This document shows, one piece after another, positions 1 through 6,419 of a stretch of DNA of 9,931 nucleotides. The stretch comes from Chitinispirillaceae bacterium (GTDB taxonomy: Bacteria > Fibrobacterota > Chitinivibrionia > Chitinivibrionales > Chitinispirillaceae): the NCBI GenBank assembly GCA_016926315.1, contig JAFGOU010000570.1, forward strand, positions 1-9,931. The letters run 5' to 3'. The notes beneath the pieces are model-generated. The model was given only the letters and a program-made list of their open reading frames with translations, ran no database searches and was not told the origin of the DNA. Numbering within the stretch: the stretch's first letter is position 1; each line of letters starts with the position of its first letter. The translations under genes and the position numbers were made by a program.

Positions 1-1650
1 CCCGGCCCGATCGCCCTGATCTCCCAGTCCGGCGCGCTTATCACCGCCATCCAGGACATGGCCGCCCACGACAATATCGGTTTTTCGGTCCTGGCTTCGC
101 TTGGCAATAAGGCCACGCTCGACGAGGTCGATTTTCTGCAGACGCTTTCCAAAGACGAAAACACCCGGGTCATTGCAGCGTATCTTGAAGATATCGGTCG
201 CGGCCAGGACTTCATGCGTGTCGCCGAACGGGTGAGCAAGAACAAGCCCATTGTGATTCTTAAATCCGGGCGGACCACTTCAGGCGCACAGGCAGCTTCG
301 TCGCATACCGGCAGTCTTGCCGGCGCGGACAGCGCCTACAACTGCGCGTTCGAACGGTCGGGCGTCATCAGGGTCGATTCGATCGAGCATCTGTTCGATA
401 TTTCCACCGCGTTTGCCTACCAACCCCTTCCGAAGGGCGACCGGATCGCGGTGGTCACGAACGCGGGCGGCCCCGGCATCATGATGACCGATGCCCTTGA
501 GCTGGCCGGGCTTACCATCGCGCGGTTCGATGACAGGACAAAAGAAAACCTGCTTTCCATTCTGCCGGCCGCCGGATCGTCGAATAACCCGGTTGACGTG
601 CTGGGGGACGCCACGGGAGAACTCTACGGCAACACCATTGAAGTGCTCATGTCGAGTGACTCGGTCGACAGCCTGATCGTCATTCTCACGCCGCAGAAAA
701 TGACCGATGATGTCGCGACGGCTCATGCGATCGTTTCCGCCTCTCAGAAGCACCGTAAACCCATCCTTGCGTGCTTCATGGGCGCCGATATCATAGCCCG
801 CGGTGTGAAGCTCCTGCGTGAGAACCGGATACCGTGCTATGCCATTCCCGAGCGGGCTGCCCGCGCCATGCGGGAGATGGTGTCGTATTATCGTTACCGC
901 AACCGGCCGCTACGGGTGATCGAACGGTTTGCCGTGAATAAGATTCCGGCCATCAAGATTTTCAGGGCGGCGCGCAGCCGCAACAACCTTGAAATCGGCG
1001 AAAATGACGCAAAGGCCATCCTGAAGGCCTACAATTTCAACGTGCCGCCGGGCGAGCTTGCCCTGTCGGTTGACGAAGCGGTCCGTTTTGCCAATGAAAT
1101 GGGCTACCCGGTCGCCATGAAAATATCGAGCCCCGACATCCTGCACAAGTCGGATGTCGGCGGAGTGAAGATCGGTCTTGCCGGACCGCAGGCGGTGGAG
1201 GACGCGTTCGAACTCATGATGCTGCGCATCAAACGGAAGATGCCGGGCGCCGAACTCAGGGGCGTGCTTATCGAAAAAATGATCCTCGGCGGCAAGGAAA
1301 CCATTCTGGGGATGAAAAAGGATCCGCAGTTCGGGCCGGTGCTCATGTTCGGCCTGGGTGGCATTTTCGTCGAGGTGCTCAAGGACGTAACGTTCGGCCT
1401 GGCGCCGATCACCGACGAGGAGTGCCGCAATATGCTCGAAAGCACCCGGTCGTATAAACTCTTGACCGGCGCGCGAGGTGAAAAGCCGGTTGATACCAGC
1501 TCGATTGTGGTCAACATGCAGCGGCTGTCACAACTGGTCCTTGATTTTCCCGAGATCGACGAGATCGACATCAATCCGCTCAAGGTAGGGCATGAAGGCG
1601 ACGGTGCGTTCGTGGTGGACGCGAGGATCATTCTGAAGAACAACAAGTAA
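1..1650 (+). CDS. ADP-forming acyl-CoA (acetyl-CoA) synthetase, 5'-truncated by the window
   Basis: This enzyme class converts an acyl-CoA plus ADP and phosphate to the free acid plus ATP, or the reverse, in the cytoplasm through a phosphohistidine. The reading frame is open from base 1, so the ATG at 58 is internal and about 150 residues, including the CoA-binding Rossmann domain, lie outside the window. The visible part opens with the succinyl-CoA-ligase-like domain (GPIALISQSGAL). The phosphorylated His is probably the one in SSHTGSLAG (codon at 304-306), and an NPVDV motif follows near 589. From about 1000 the frame becomes an ATP-grasp domain (ENDAKAILKAYNFNVPPG; KISSPDILHKSDVGGVKIGL), ending in DINPLKVG and VVDARIIL. 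It stops right after the ATP-grasp domain, so it has no C-terminal GNAT domain, unlike Pat/YfiQ-type proteins. The next gene starts 44 nt downstream on the same strand and also handles acyl-CoA, suggesting one operon. The substrate (acetate or another short acid) cannot be read from sequence. Confidence 0.93.
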   Translation, partial: PGPIALISQSGALITAIQDMAAHDNIGFSVLASLGNKATLDEVDFLQTLSKDENTRVIAAYLEDIGRGQDFMRVAERVSKNKPIVILKSGRTTSGAQAASSHTGSLAGADSAYNCAFERSGVIRVDSIEHLFDISTAFAYQPLPKGDRIAVVTNAGGPGIMMTDALELAGLTIARFDDRTKENLLSILPAAGSSNNPVDVLGDATGELYGNTIEVLMSSDSVDSLIVILTPQKMTDDVATAHAIVSASQKHRKPILACFMGADIIARGVKLLRENRIPCYAIPERAARAMREMVSYYRYRNRPLRVIERFAVNKIPAIKIFRAARSRNNLEIGENDAKAILKAYNFNVPPGELALSVDEAVRFANEMGYPVAMKISSPDILHKSDVGGVKIGLAGPQAVEDAFELMMLRIKRKMPGAELRGVLIEKMILGGKETILGMKKDPQFGPVLMFGLGGIFVEVLKDVTFGLAPITDEECRNMLESTRSYKLLTGARGEKPVDTSSIVVNMQRLSQLVLDFPEIDEIDINPLKVGHEGDGAFVVDARIILKNNK

Positions 1651-1680
1651 GACGATTGCTAATCCGCAATGTAACAATCC

Positions 1681-1686
1681 AAGGAG
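1681..1686 (+). promoter_or_regulatory. Ribosome binding site fixing the start of the CoA-transferase gene
   Basis: AAGGAG lies 8 nt before the ATG at 1695. It selects that ATG over an in-frame TTG at 1656, which has no such site and would add 13 unconserved residues. Confidence 0.8.
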
Positions 1687-1694
1687 TCCGTGCC

Positions 1695-3560
1695 ATGCCC
1701 GCCTGGGAAGAGATATTCAAATCAAAACAGATGACCGCCAAGCAGGCGATCCATAAAATCCGTCCCGGCGATCGTATTTTCATCGGCACCGGGTGTGGGC
1801 AGCCGCAATCGCTTGTTGAAGAGCTGGTCAGCGACGACAACGATATCGTTGACGCCGAAATCTACCACCTGCTCACCTCCGGAGATGCGCCCTATATCCG
1901 TGAGGAGTTTTCACGCAAGTTCCGCACGTATAGTTTTTTTCTTGCGGCAAACGTCCGGGAGGCCATTGCCAGCGGCAGGGGGGATTATGTGCCGATTTTC
2001 CTTTCCGAGATCCCCGCATTGTTCAAGACCGGCAAACTGCCCATTGACGTGGCGCTCATCCAAACGTCGCCGCCCGACCGCAATGGAAACCTGAGCCTCG
2101 GCATTTCCGTCGATATCGTCGCCGCCGCGGTCGAAAACAGCCTGACGATCATCGCTGAAGTCAACGAGAACATGCCCCGGACCTTCGGTGATTCGTCCAT
2201 CCCTCTCGACATGGTCGATGCCGTGGTGCCGGCTAACCGCCCGGTGCTCGAACACACCCTTCCCGAAACCGATCCGGTGACCGAAACCATCGCGCGCAAT
2301 ATCACGTCGCTCATCGACGACGGTTCCACGCTGGAGGTGGGAATAGGCAATATTCCCCAGGCGGTTCTCCACTATCTCAAGGACAAACACGACTTGGGCA
2401 TTCATACCGAAATGTTCAATGACGCGATCATCCCGCTTGTGGAAGCCGGCGTTATCAACGGCAGCCGCAAAACCATCAACCGCGGCAAGATCATCGCATC
2501 GTTCTGCCTGGGAACGAAGAAATTGTACGAGTATATCCACGAAAATCCGCTATTTGAATTCCGCCCTTCCGAATATGTCAATGACCCGTTCGTCATCAGC
2601 CAGCATGCGAAAATGGTGGCGGTAAACGTGGCCATTGAGGTCGACATGACCGGCCAGGTCTGCTCCGACTCGATCGGTTTCAATTTTTACAGCGGCGTCG
2701 GCGGGCAGGTCGATTTCAACCGCGGCGCGGCCCGGTCAAAGAATGGAAAGGCGATCATCGCGCTGCCCTCCACCACCAGGGACGGAAAAATATCACGCAT
2801 CGTGCCGAAGTTGACCGAAGGCGCCGGTGTCGTGCTCAGCAGGGCCGACGTTCATTACATCGTGACGGAGTACGGCATCGCGGACCTGTTCGGGAAGAAT
2901 ATCCGCGAACGGGTGCTTGCCCTTGCCGAAATTGCCCATCCCGACTTCCGGAACGATATCCTCAAGGAGGCAAAGAACCGCCGATACATTCACCAGCACC
3001 AGAAGGAGCTGCCGATCATCGGCTTGTCCTATCCCCGTGAGTACGAAACCAGGCGAATACTGAATGACGGCACCGAGATGTCGATCAGGCCGATCAAGCC
3101 GAGCGATGACAAGGCGCTGCGCGACATGTTCTACTCCCTGTCGGAAAAATCCATTGCGTTCAGGTTTTTCCAGCCGATCAAGGCGTTTCCGCTCAAGTTT
3201 ATCCAGGACTTCACCGCCGTCGATTTCTCCAAGGACATGGCCGTGGCCGCGTTTATCCAGGATCTGGGGGGAGAGCAGATCGTCGGTGTCGCCCATTATT
3301 ACAACAATCCCGCGACCCATCGCGCCGAGGTCTCGTTTCTGGTGCGCGACGACTGGCAGGCCAAGGGACTTGGTACCGATCTTCTCGAAATCCTCACTGA
3401 AATAGCGCGCAAGCGGGGGATAACGGGCTTTGAGGCGCGCGTTCTTGTCGTCAACCAGCTCATGATGGCGGTGTTTTACAATTCAGGGTATAAGGTCACC
3501 ACCAAACGCGAAGATGATGTGTTCCTGCTGGAGTATGATTTCAAGAAGGAGGAGAAATAG
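1695..3560 (+). CDS. Acetyl-CoA hydrolase/CoA transferase fused to a C-terminal GNAT acetyltransferase
   Basis: The predicted 621-residue protein has two parts. Residues 1 to about 440 are an acetyl-CoA hydrolase/transferase of the 4-hydroxybutyrate/acetate CoA-transferase type, which moves CoA between short carboxylic acids. Seen here are an N-terminal GTGCGQPQ loop, SPPDRNGNLSLG, the GIHTEM motif whose Glu239 is the likely nucleophile forming the glutamyl-CoA thioester, GVGGQVDFNRGAA (334-346) and VTEYGIADLFGK (390-401). Residues about 460-616 are a GNAT N-acetyltransferase with the acetyl-CoA pyrophosphate-binding loop QAKGLG (555-560) after EVSFLVRDDW. This GNAT segment (MSIRPIKPSDDKAL...) most resembles the acetyltransferase domain of Pat-type protein lysine acetyltransferases. 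The gene follows the ADP-forming synthetase by 44 nt, so the two are probably co-transcribed. The GNAT part may acetylate metabolic enzymes, for instance acyl-CoA synthetases, as in Pat systems; that role is inferred. Family membership is secure, but the exact acid substrate is unknown. Confidence 0.92.
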   Translation: MPAWEEIFKSKQMTAKQAIHKIRPGDRIFIGTGCGQPQSLVEELVSDDNDIVDAEIYHLLTSGDAPYIREEFSRKFRTYSFFLAANVREAIASGRGDYVPIFLSEIPALFKTGKLPIDVALIQTSPPDRNGNLSLGISVDIVAAAVENSLTIIAEVNENMPRTFGDSSIPLDMVDAVVPANRPVLEHTLPETDPVTETIARNITSLIDDGSTLEVGIGNIPQAVLHYLKDKHDLGIHTEMFNDAIIPLVEAGVINGSRKTINRGKIIASFCLGTKKLYEYIHENPLFEFRPSEYVNDPFVISQHAKMVAVNVAIEVDMTGQVCSDSIGFNFYSGVGGQVDFNRGAARSKNGKAIIALPSTTRDGKISRIVPKLTEGAGVVLSRADVHYIVTEYGIADLFGKNIRERVLALAEIAHPDFRNDILKEAKNRRYIHQHQKELPIIGLSYPREYETRRILNDGTEMSIRPIKPSDDKALRDMFYSLSEKSIAFRFFQPIKAFPLKFIQDFTAVDFSKDMAVAAFIQDLGGEQIVGVAHYYNNPATHRAEVSFLVRDDWQAKGLGTDLLEILTEIARKRGITGFEARVLVVNQLMMAVFYNSGYKVTTKREDDVFLLEYDFKKEEK

Positions 3561-3574
3561 ACGGTCCTCCTTTT
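3544..3574 (+). terminator. Candidate terminator hairpin overlapping the CoA-transferase stop codon
   Basis: AAGGAGGA (3546-3553) is perfectly complementary to TCCTCCTT (3565-3572), with an 11-nt loop that contains the TAG stop. One G-T and one A-T pair can extend the stem to 3544/3574. Only four T residues end the 3' side, so it is a weak intrinsic terminator by eye. It lies between two convergent genes, where a terminator is expected. The remaining 110 nt before the htpG stop show nothing else I can support. Confidence 0.45.
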
Positions 3575-3682
3575 ACCCTTGGCTGCTCACGCTTGAGTTC
3601 CTGAAAACGGAAGGACGTTATTTCCCCATAGTTAAAAGCGGCATTGAGCGGCAGGTGGAAAAAATGGCCAGGGTACTCTGCC

Positions 3683-5566
3683 TCAGCCCCCCGAAACTTT
3701 CAGTAGCAGCGCATTCACCCGTTTCGAATACGCAAGCGGGTCCGGCACCATCTGACCTTCGGCGATGAGCGCCTGCTCGTACACCAGCCGGGCCCACTCC
3801 GCAAGGTCCGGGTCTTTCGGGTCCTTTCCATAGCGGCTGTTGAGATTGGCGATGATCGGGTGGCCGCCGTTGATTTCGAGAATGCGCTTGGTTATGGGTA
3901 CCTCCTGGCCCATTGCCTTCATGATTTTTTCCATGTGCGAACCCATGGCGTTATCTTCGGACACCAGGCACGCAGGACTGTCCGTAAGCCGGGTCGTGAT
4001 GCGCACCTCCTTGACCTGGCCGGCGAGGATGTTTTTGATCCGTTCGGAGAGTTTTTTAAAGGTCGATTCAGCTTTTTTACGGGCGTCTTTCTCCTCCTTG
4101 CCGAGATCGCCGAGATCGAGATCGCCCTGGGTGACGGACTTGAGTTTTTTACCGTCGTAATTGTAGATGTCGGCAACGATCCATTCGTCGATCGGATCGA
4201 GCATAAAGAGCACTTCGATGCTTTTTGCCTTGAATACTTCGAGATGCGGGCTTTTTTCGACGATTTCACGCGTTTCACCGGCGATGTAGTAGATCTCCTT
4301 CTGGTCCTGGCGCATGCGGCCGGCATAGGCGTTAAGCGAGACGAGATCGTCCCTTGTGCCGAGTGATGACTGGAACCGCAGGAGTTCGATGAGTTTCTCC
4401 TTGTTTTCGGCGTCGGTATGGATGCCTTCTTTGACCACCGCGCCGAAGGTTTTCCAGAAGGTTTTGTATTGGTCCGGTTCGTTCTGCGCCATGTCCGTGA
4501 GTTTGCCGAGGATCTTGGCGACCAGCGATTTCCTGATCCGTTCGACCACCGGATTTTTCTGCAGGACCTCGCGCGACACGTTGAGCGGCAGGTCTTCGGA
4601 ATCGACCACGCCTTTTACAAAACGGAGATATTCGGGAAGGAGATCCTTGCAATTGTCCATGATGAACACCCGTTTGACGTACAGTTTGACGCCATGCTTG
4701 CGCTCCAAGGAAAAGAGATCGAAGGGTGACGAGGAAGGGATAAAAAGGAGTGACGAGTACTCCATGATCCCTTCGGCCCTTCCATGCAGGGTGGCGATGG
4801 GATTGTCGAATCCGGCAAGCGCCTGGTGATAGAACTCCTCGTACTGCTCTTTGGTCACGTCCGACGCGTTTCTTGCCCAGATCGGTTTGGTCTGGTTGAC
4901 CACTTCGTCCTTGCCTTTGTCGTCGGGCAGATAAATCGGAAAGGCGATGAAATCGGAGTATTTCTTGATGAGCGACTTTACACTCCAGTACTCTGCATAT
5001 TCGGTCGCGTCCTCTTTGAGATAGATGGTGATGTCGGTTCCGCGGCCTGGTTTCGTCGTCTCTTCAATCGAGTATTCGTTTTCGCCGGTTGATTCCCAGA
5101 CCACGGCGGTTTCGTCGGAGCCGGCCCTTTTCGAGACCAGCTTGACGCGCGCCGCCACCATGAATGCCGAGTAGAATCCGACGCCGAACTGCCCGATAAG
5201 GTTGGAATCGGCTTTCTGATCACCGGTCAGTTTTTCCAGAAAGGCCTTGGAACCGCTGCGGGCGATGGTACCGATATTTTCGATCACCTCCTGCCTGGTC
5301 ATGCCCGTGCCGTTATCGCTGATCGTGATGGTTTTTGCGGTTTTATCCAGTTTTATCCGGATGGCAAGGTCGGTATCGTCGCCCATAAGCTGCTGATTGG
5401 TAAGCGCTTCGAACCGGAGCCGGTCAAGCGCGTCGGATGCATTGGAGATGAGTTCGCGAAGAAACACCTCTTTATGCGTATACAGCGAATGGATCATTAA
5501 ATTGAGAATCTGTTTTGCTTCAGTCTGGAATTCAAGAGACTGTTTTGATGCGGATGTCTCAGACAT
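3683..5566 (-). CDS. htpG: Molecular chaperone HtpG (bacterial Hsp90)
   Basis: HtpG is the cytoplasmic Hsp90 homologue, a dimeric ATP-driven chaperone that remodels client proteins with the DnaK system. With the chosen start it is 627 residues, close to the 624 of E. coli. The N-terminal GHKL ATPase domain shows RELISNASDALDRLRFEAL (catalytic Glu38, Mg-binding Asn42), DNGTGM (84-89), IGTIARSGSKAF (98-109) and IGQFGVGFYSAFMVA (124-138). The middle domain carries LYVKRVFIMD and DLPLNVSRE, with the conserved Arg332. The C-terminal dimerisation domain follows, and the end is weakly conserved as usual. A frame-compatible ATG at 5581 would add five residues, but GGAGG sits 8 nt before the ATG at 5566, so the shorter form is preferred. 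The gene converges on the CoA-transferase gene and is divergent from the small HEAAH protein gene. No CIRCE element or good sigma-32 promoter is visible upstream. Confidence 0.98.
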   Translation of the reverse strand: MSETSASKQSLEFQTEAKQILNLMIHSLYTHKEVFLRELISNASDALDRLRFEALTNQQLMGDDTDLAIRIKLDKTAKTITISDNGTGMTRQEVIENIGTIARSGSKAFLEKLTGDQKADSNLIGQFGVGFYSAFMVAARVKLVSKRAGSDETAVVWESTGENEYSIEETTKPGRGTDITIYLKEDATEYAEYWSVKSLIKKYSDFIAFPIYLPDDKGKDEVVNQTKPIWARNASDVTKEQYEEFYHQALAGFDNPIATLHGRAEGIMEYSSLLFIPSSSPFDLFSLERKHGVKLYVKRVFIMDNCKDLLPEYLRFVKGVVDSEDLPLNVSREVLQKNPVVERIRKSLVAKILGKLTDMAQNEPDQYKTFWKTFGAVVKEGIHTDAENKEKLIELLRFQSSLGTRDDLVSLNAYAGRMRQDQKEIYYIAGETREIVEKSPHLEVFKAKSIEVLFMLDPIDEWIVADIYNYDGKKLKSVTQGDLDLGDLGKEEKDARKKAESTFKKLSERIKNILAGQVKEVRITTRLTDSPACLVSEDNAMGSHMEKIMKAMGQEVPITKRILEINGGHPIIANLNSRYGKDPKDPDLAEWARLVYEQALIAEGQMVPDPLAYSKRVNALLLKVSGG

Positions 5567-5574
5567 GGGTTTAA

Positions 5575-5579
5575 CCTCC
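5575..5579 (-). promoter_or_regulatory. Ribosome binding site of htpG
   Basis: On the minus strand GGAGG lies 8 nt upstream of the ATG at 5564-5566. It overlaps the alternative ATG at 5581, which argues against that codon being the start. Confidence 0.75.
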
Positions 5580-5652
5580 ATTGTGTTATAACGCCTATCG
5601 GGTAATGTGCACGAAACAATTCGTCCTGCAGGAGACGGAGAGATAAAAATAC

Positions 5653-5681
5653 GATATGCTTGCGGGAAAAAAAATATTCAA
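5653..5681 (-). promoter_or_regulatory. Weak sigma-70-like promoter candidate for htpG
   Basis: On the minus strand TTGAAT (5676-5681) and CATATC (5653-5658) are separated by 17 nt, which includes a run of eight T. The -35 match is good but the -10 match is poor (3 of 6). CTTGAA at 5677-5682 also resembles a sigma-32 -35 element, but the nearest CCC-rich box is too close. It is offered only as the best candidate in the 158-bp divergent region. Confidence 0.25.
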
Positions 5682-5685
5682 GTAC

Positions 5686-5702
5686 TCGGCAGTTTCTGCC
5701 GA
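5686..5702. repeat. Perfect palindrome in the htpG / HEAAH-protein divergent region
   Basis: TCGGCAG (5686-5692) and CTGCCGA (5696-5702) are exact reverse complements around a TTT centre. The element lies 22 nt before the + strand ATG at 5725 and just upstream of the possible htpG -35 box. It could be a repressor or activator operator for either gene, or a hairpin in the + strand leader. It is followed by too little T to be a + strand terminator. Confidence 0.6.
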
Positions 5703-5724
5703 ATAGTCTGATGAGGGATAGTGT

Positions 5725-6273
5725 ATGGAACTTTCATCAATCGGTTATTCGGTGGTCTCCTCTTCTTGTCCTGCATGTGCCGGCAACGAAGGTTCAGCGG
5801 CCGGCGCCGGAGCAGCAGTTTCCGGCACCGGGCAGAATCAAGAGCTGAGCGATGAAGAGAAGCGTGAAGTCAGGGAGTTGAAGAAGAGGGACAAAGAGGT
5901 CAAAGCGCACGAGGCCGCGCACGTCGCTGCCGGGGGGGCCTATGTGCGTGGAGGGGCGACCTATGAGTATCAGGTCGGTCCTGACGGCAGAAAATACGCG
6001 GTTGGCGGTGAAGTCGCCATCGACAGCTCGCCTGTTCCCGATGACCCCCGGGCAACCATTCGGAAAATGCAGAGAGTAAAAGCTGCGGCACTGGCGCCAG
6101 CGCAACCTTCGGGAACCGATCGTGCCGTTGCCGCCAAAGCATCCATGGAAGCGGCAAAGGCCCAGGCTGAGCTTGCCAAAAGCAGACAGAGCGGCGAAAT
6201 TGAGGGAAGGAATGATACGGTTTCCGCGAAAGCGCCCCCAGTGCCACAGGCACACATCGACATTATTGCCTGA
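5725..6273 (+). CDS. Putative metalloprotease, SprA-related / CJM1_0395 family
   Basis: The 182-residue product belongs to a family annotated only as a putative metalloprotease (SprA-related); no reaction is established to my knowledge. The recognisable core runs from about residue 41 to 155. It consists of a charged helix (SDEEKREVRELKKRDKEVKA), the zinc-protease-like HEAAH motif (62-66), GGAYVRGGATYEYQVGPDG, then YAVGGEVAID (91-100), where Glu96 might serve as a third metal ligand. VPDDPRATIRKMQRVKAAALAPA and an Ala-rich helix follow. The N-terminal 40 residues are low-complexity Gly/Ala/Ser with a CPAC pair at 15-18 and no clear signal peptide. The start at 5725 has a modest GAGGGA site 6 nt upstream. 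It stands divergent from htpG; a link to protein quality control is tempting but unproven. The first 40 residues may be disordered. Confidence 0.85.
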   Translation: MELSSIGYSVVSSSCPACAGNEGSAAGAGAAVSGTGQNQELSDEEKREVRELKKRDKEVKAHEAAHVAAGGAYVRGGATYEYQVGPDGRKYAVGGEVAIDSSPVPDDPRATIRKMQRVKAAALAPAQPSGTDRAVAAKASMEAAKAQAELAKSRQSGEIEGRNDTVSAKAPPVPQAHIDIIA

Positions 6274-6281
6274 TCCATCGT

Positions 6282-6297
6282 GCGGGTAAAACCCCGT
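6282..6297 (+). terminator. Weak hairpin just after the HEAAH-protein gene
   Basis: GGGT (6284-6287) and ACCC (6291-6294) pair around AAA, with a C-G and a G-T pair possible further out after a bulged C. There is no T-run behind it. It could slow or end transcription 9 nt after the stop codon, but evidence is slight. Confidence 0.22.
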
Positions 6298-6299
6298 GG

Positions 6300-6316
6300 T
6301 ATTTAACAGTTAAATA
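6300..6316. promoter_or_regulatory. Candidate operator O1: 17-bp perfect palindrome
   Basis: TATTTAAC and GTTAAATA are exact reverse complements around a single A (6308). The element ends 4 bp before the TTGACT -35 box. Its arms ATTTAA/TTAAAT recur in the second palindrome at 6348-6363, so this is more than chance AT-richness. The LacI-family regulator encoded at 7389 is the nearest candidate binder; that link is inferred. Confidence 0.6.
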
Positions 6317-6320
6317 ACTC

Positions 6321-6349
6321 TTGACTTGCCTGCCCGCGGTAAATTTTAT
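6321..6349 (+). promoter_or_regulatory. Sigma-70-like promoter of the membrane-protein/LacI operon
   Basis: TTGACT (6321-6326) is a 5-of-6 match to the -35 consensus. A 17-nt spacer leads to TTTTAT (6344-6349); TTTATT one base later is an alternative -10. The start of transcription would be near 6356, giving a leader of about 64 nt. The promoter is bracketed by the two palindromes, the second overlapping the -10 and start region, an arrangement typical of repression. Confidence 0.55.
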
Positions 6350-6363
6350 TTAATACGTTAAAT
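6348..6363. promoter_or_regulatory. Candidate operator O2: palindrome sharing arms with O1
   Basis: ATTTAA (6348-6353) and TTAAAT (6358-6363) flank TACG. The same 6-bp arms flank CAG in O1; the two centres are about 47 bp apart. O2 covers the probable -10 edge and transcription start. A looser related element, TAAAC (6382-6386) against GTTTA (6393-6397), preceded by another ATTTAA at 6379, may be a third site in the leader. Confidence 0.55.
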
Positions 6364-6419
6364 CGTGAAATGGCTTATATTTAAACGGTATAGTTTACGG
6401 TTTCGCTCTGGGGATAGCC

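Noticed and set aside
58..60. ATG at 58 as the start of the acyl-CoA synthetase
   Set aside because: The frame is open to base 1 and already encodes GPIALISQSGAL, a conserved part of the family, so the gene starts outside the window.
1656..1694. TTG at 1656 as the start of the CoA-transferase gene
   Set aside because: The ATG at 1695 has AAGGAG 8 nt upstream and begins at the conserved part of the protein; the TTG has no ribosome binding site and would add only 13 residues made from the leader, including the Shine-Dalgarno itself.
3860..4366. Long plus-strand open frames opposite htpG, and similar antisense frames opposite the synthetase, CoA-transferase and LacI-family genes
   Set aside because: They mirror codon structure of clearly real genes, have arginine-rich or otherwise unnatural composition, and lack ribosome binding sites.
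5567..5724. CIRCE element or sigma-32 promoter for htpG
   Set aside because: No TTAGCACTC/GAGTGCTAA pair is present. The only CTTGAA (minus strand, 5677-5682) has its CCC-rich partner about 10 nt away, shorter than the 13-17 expected.
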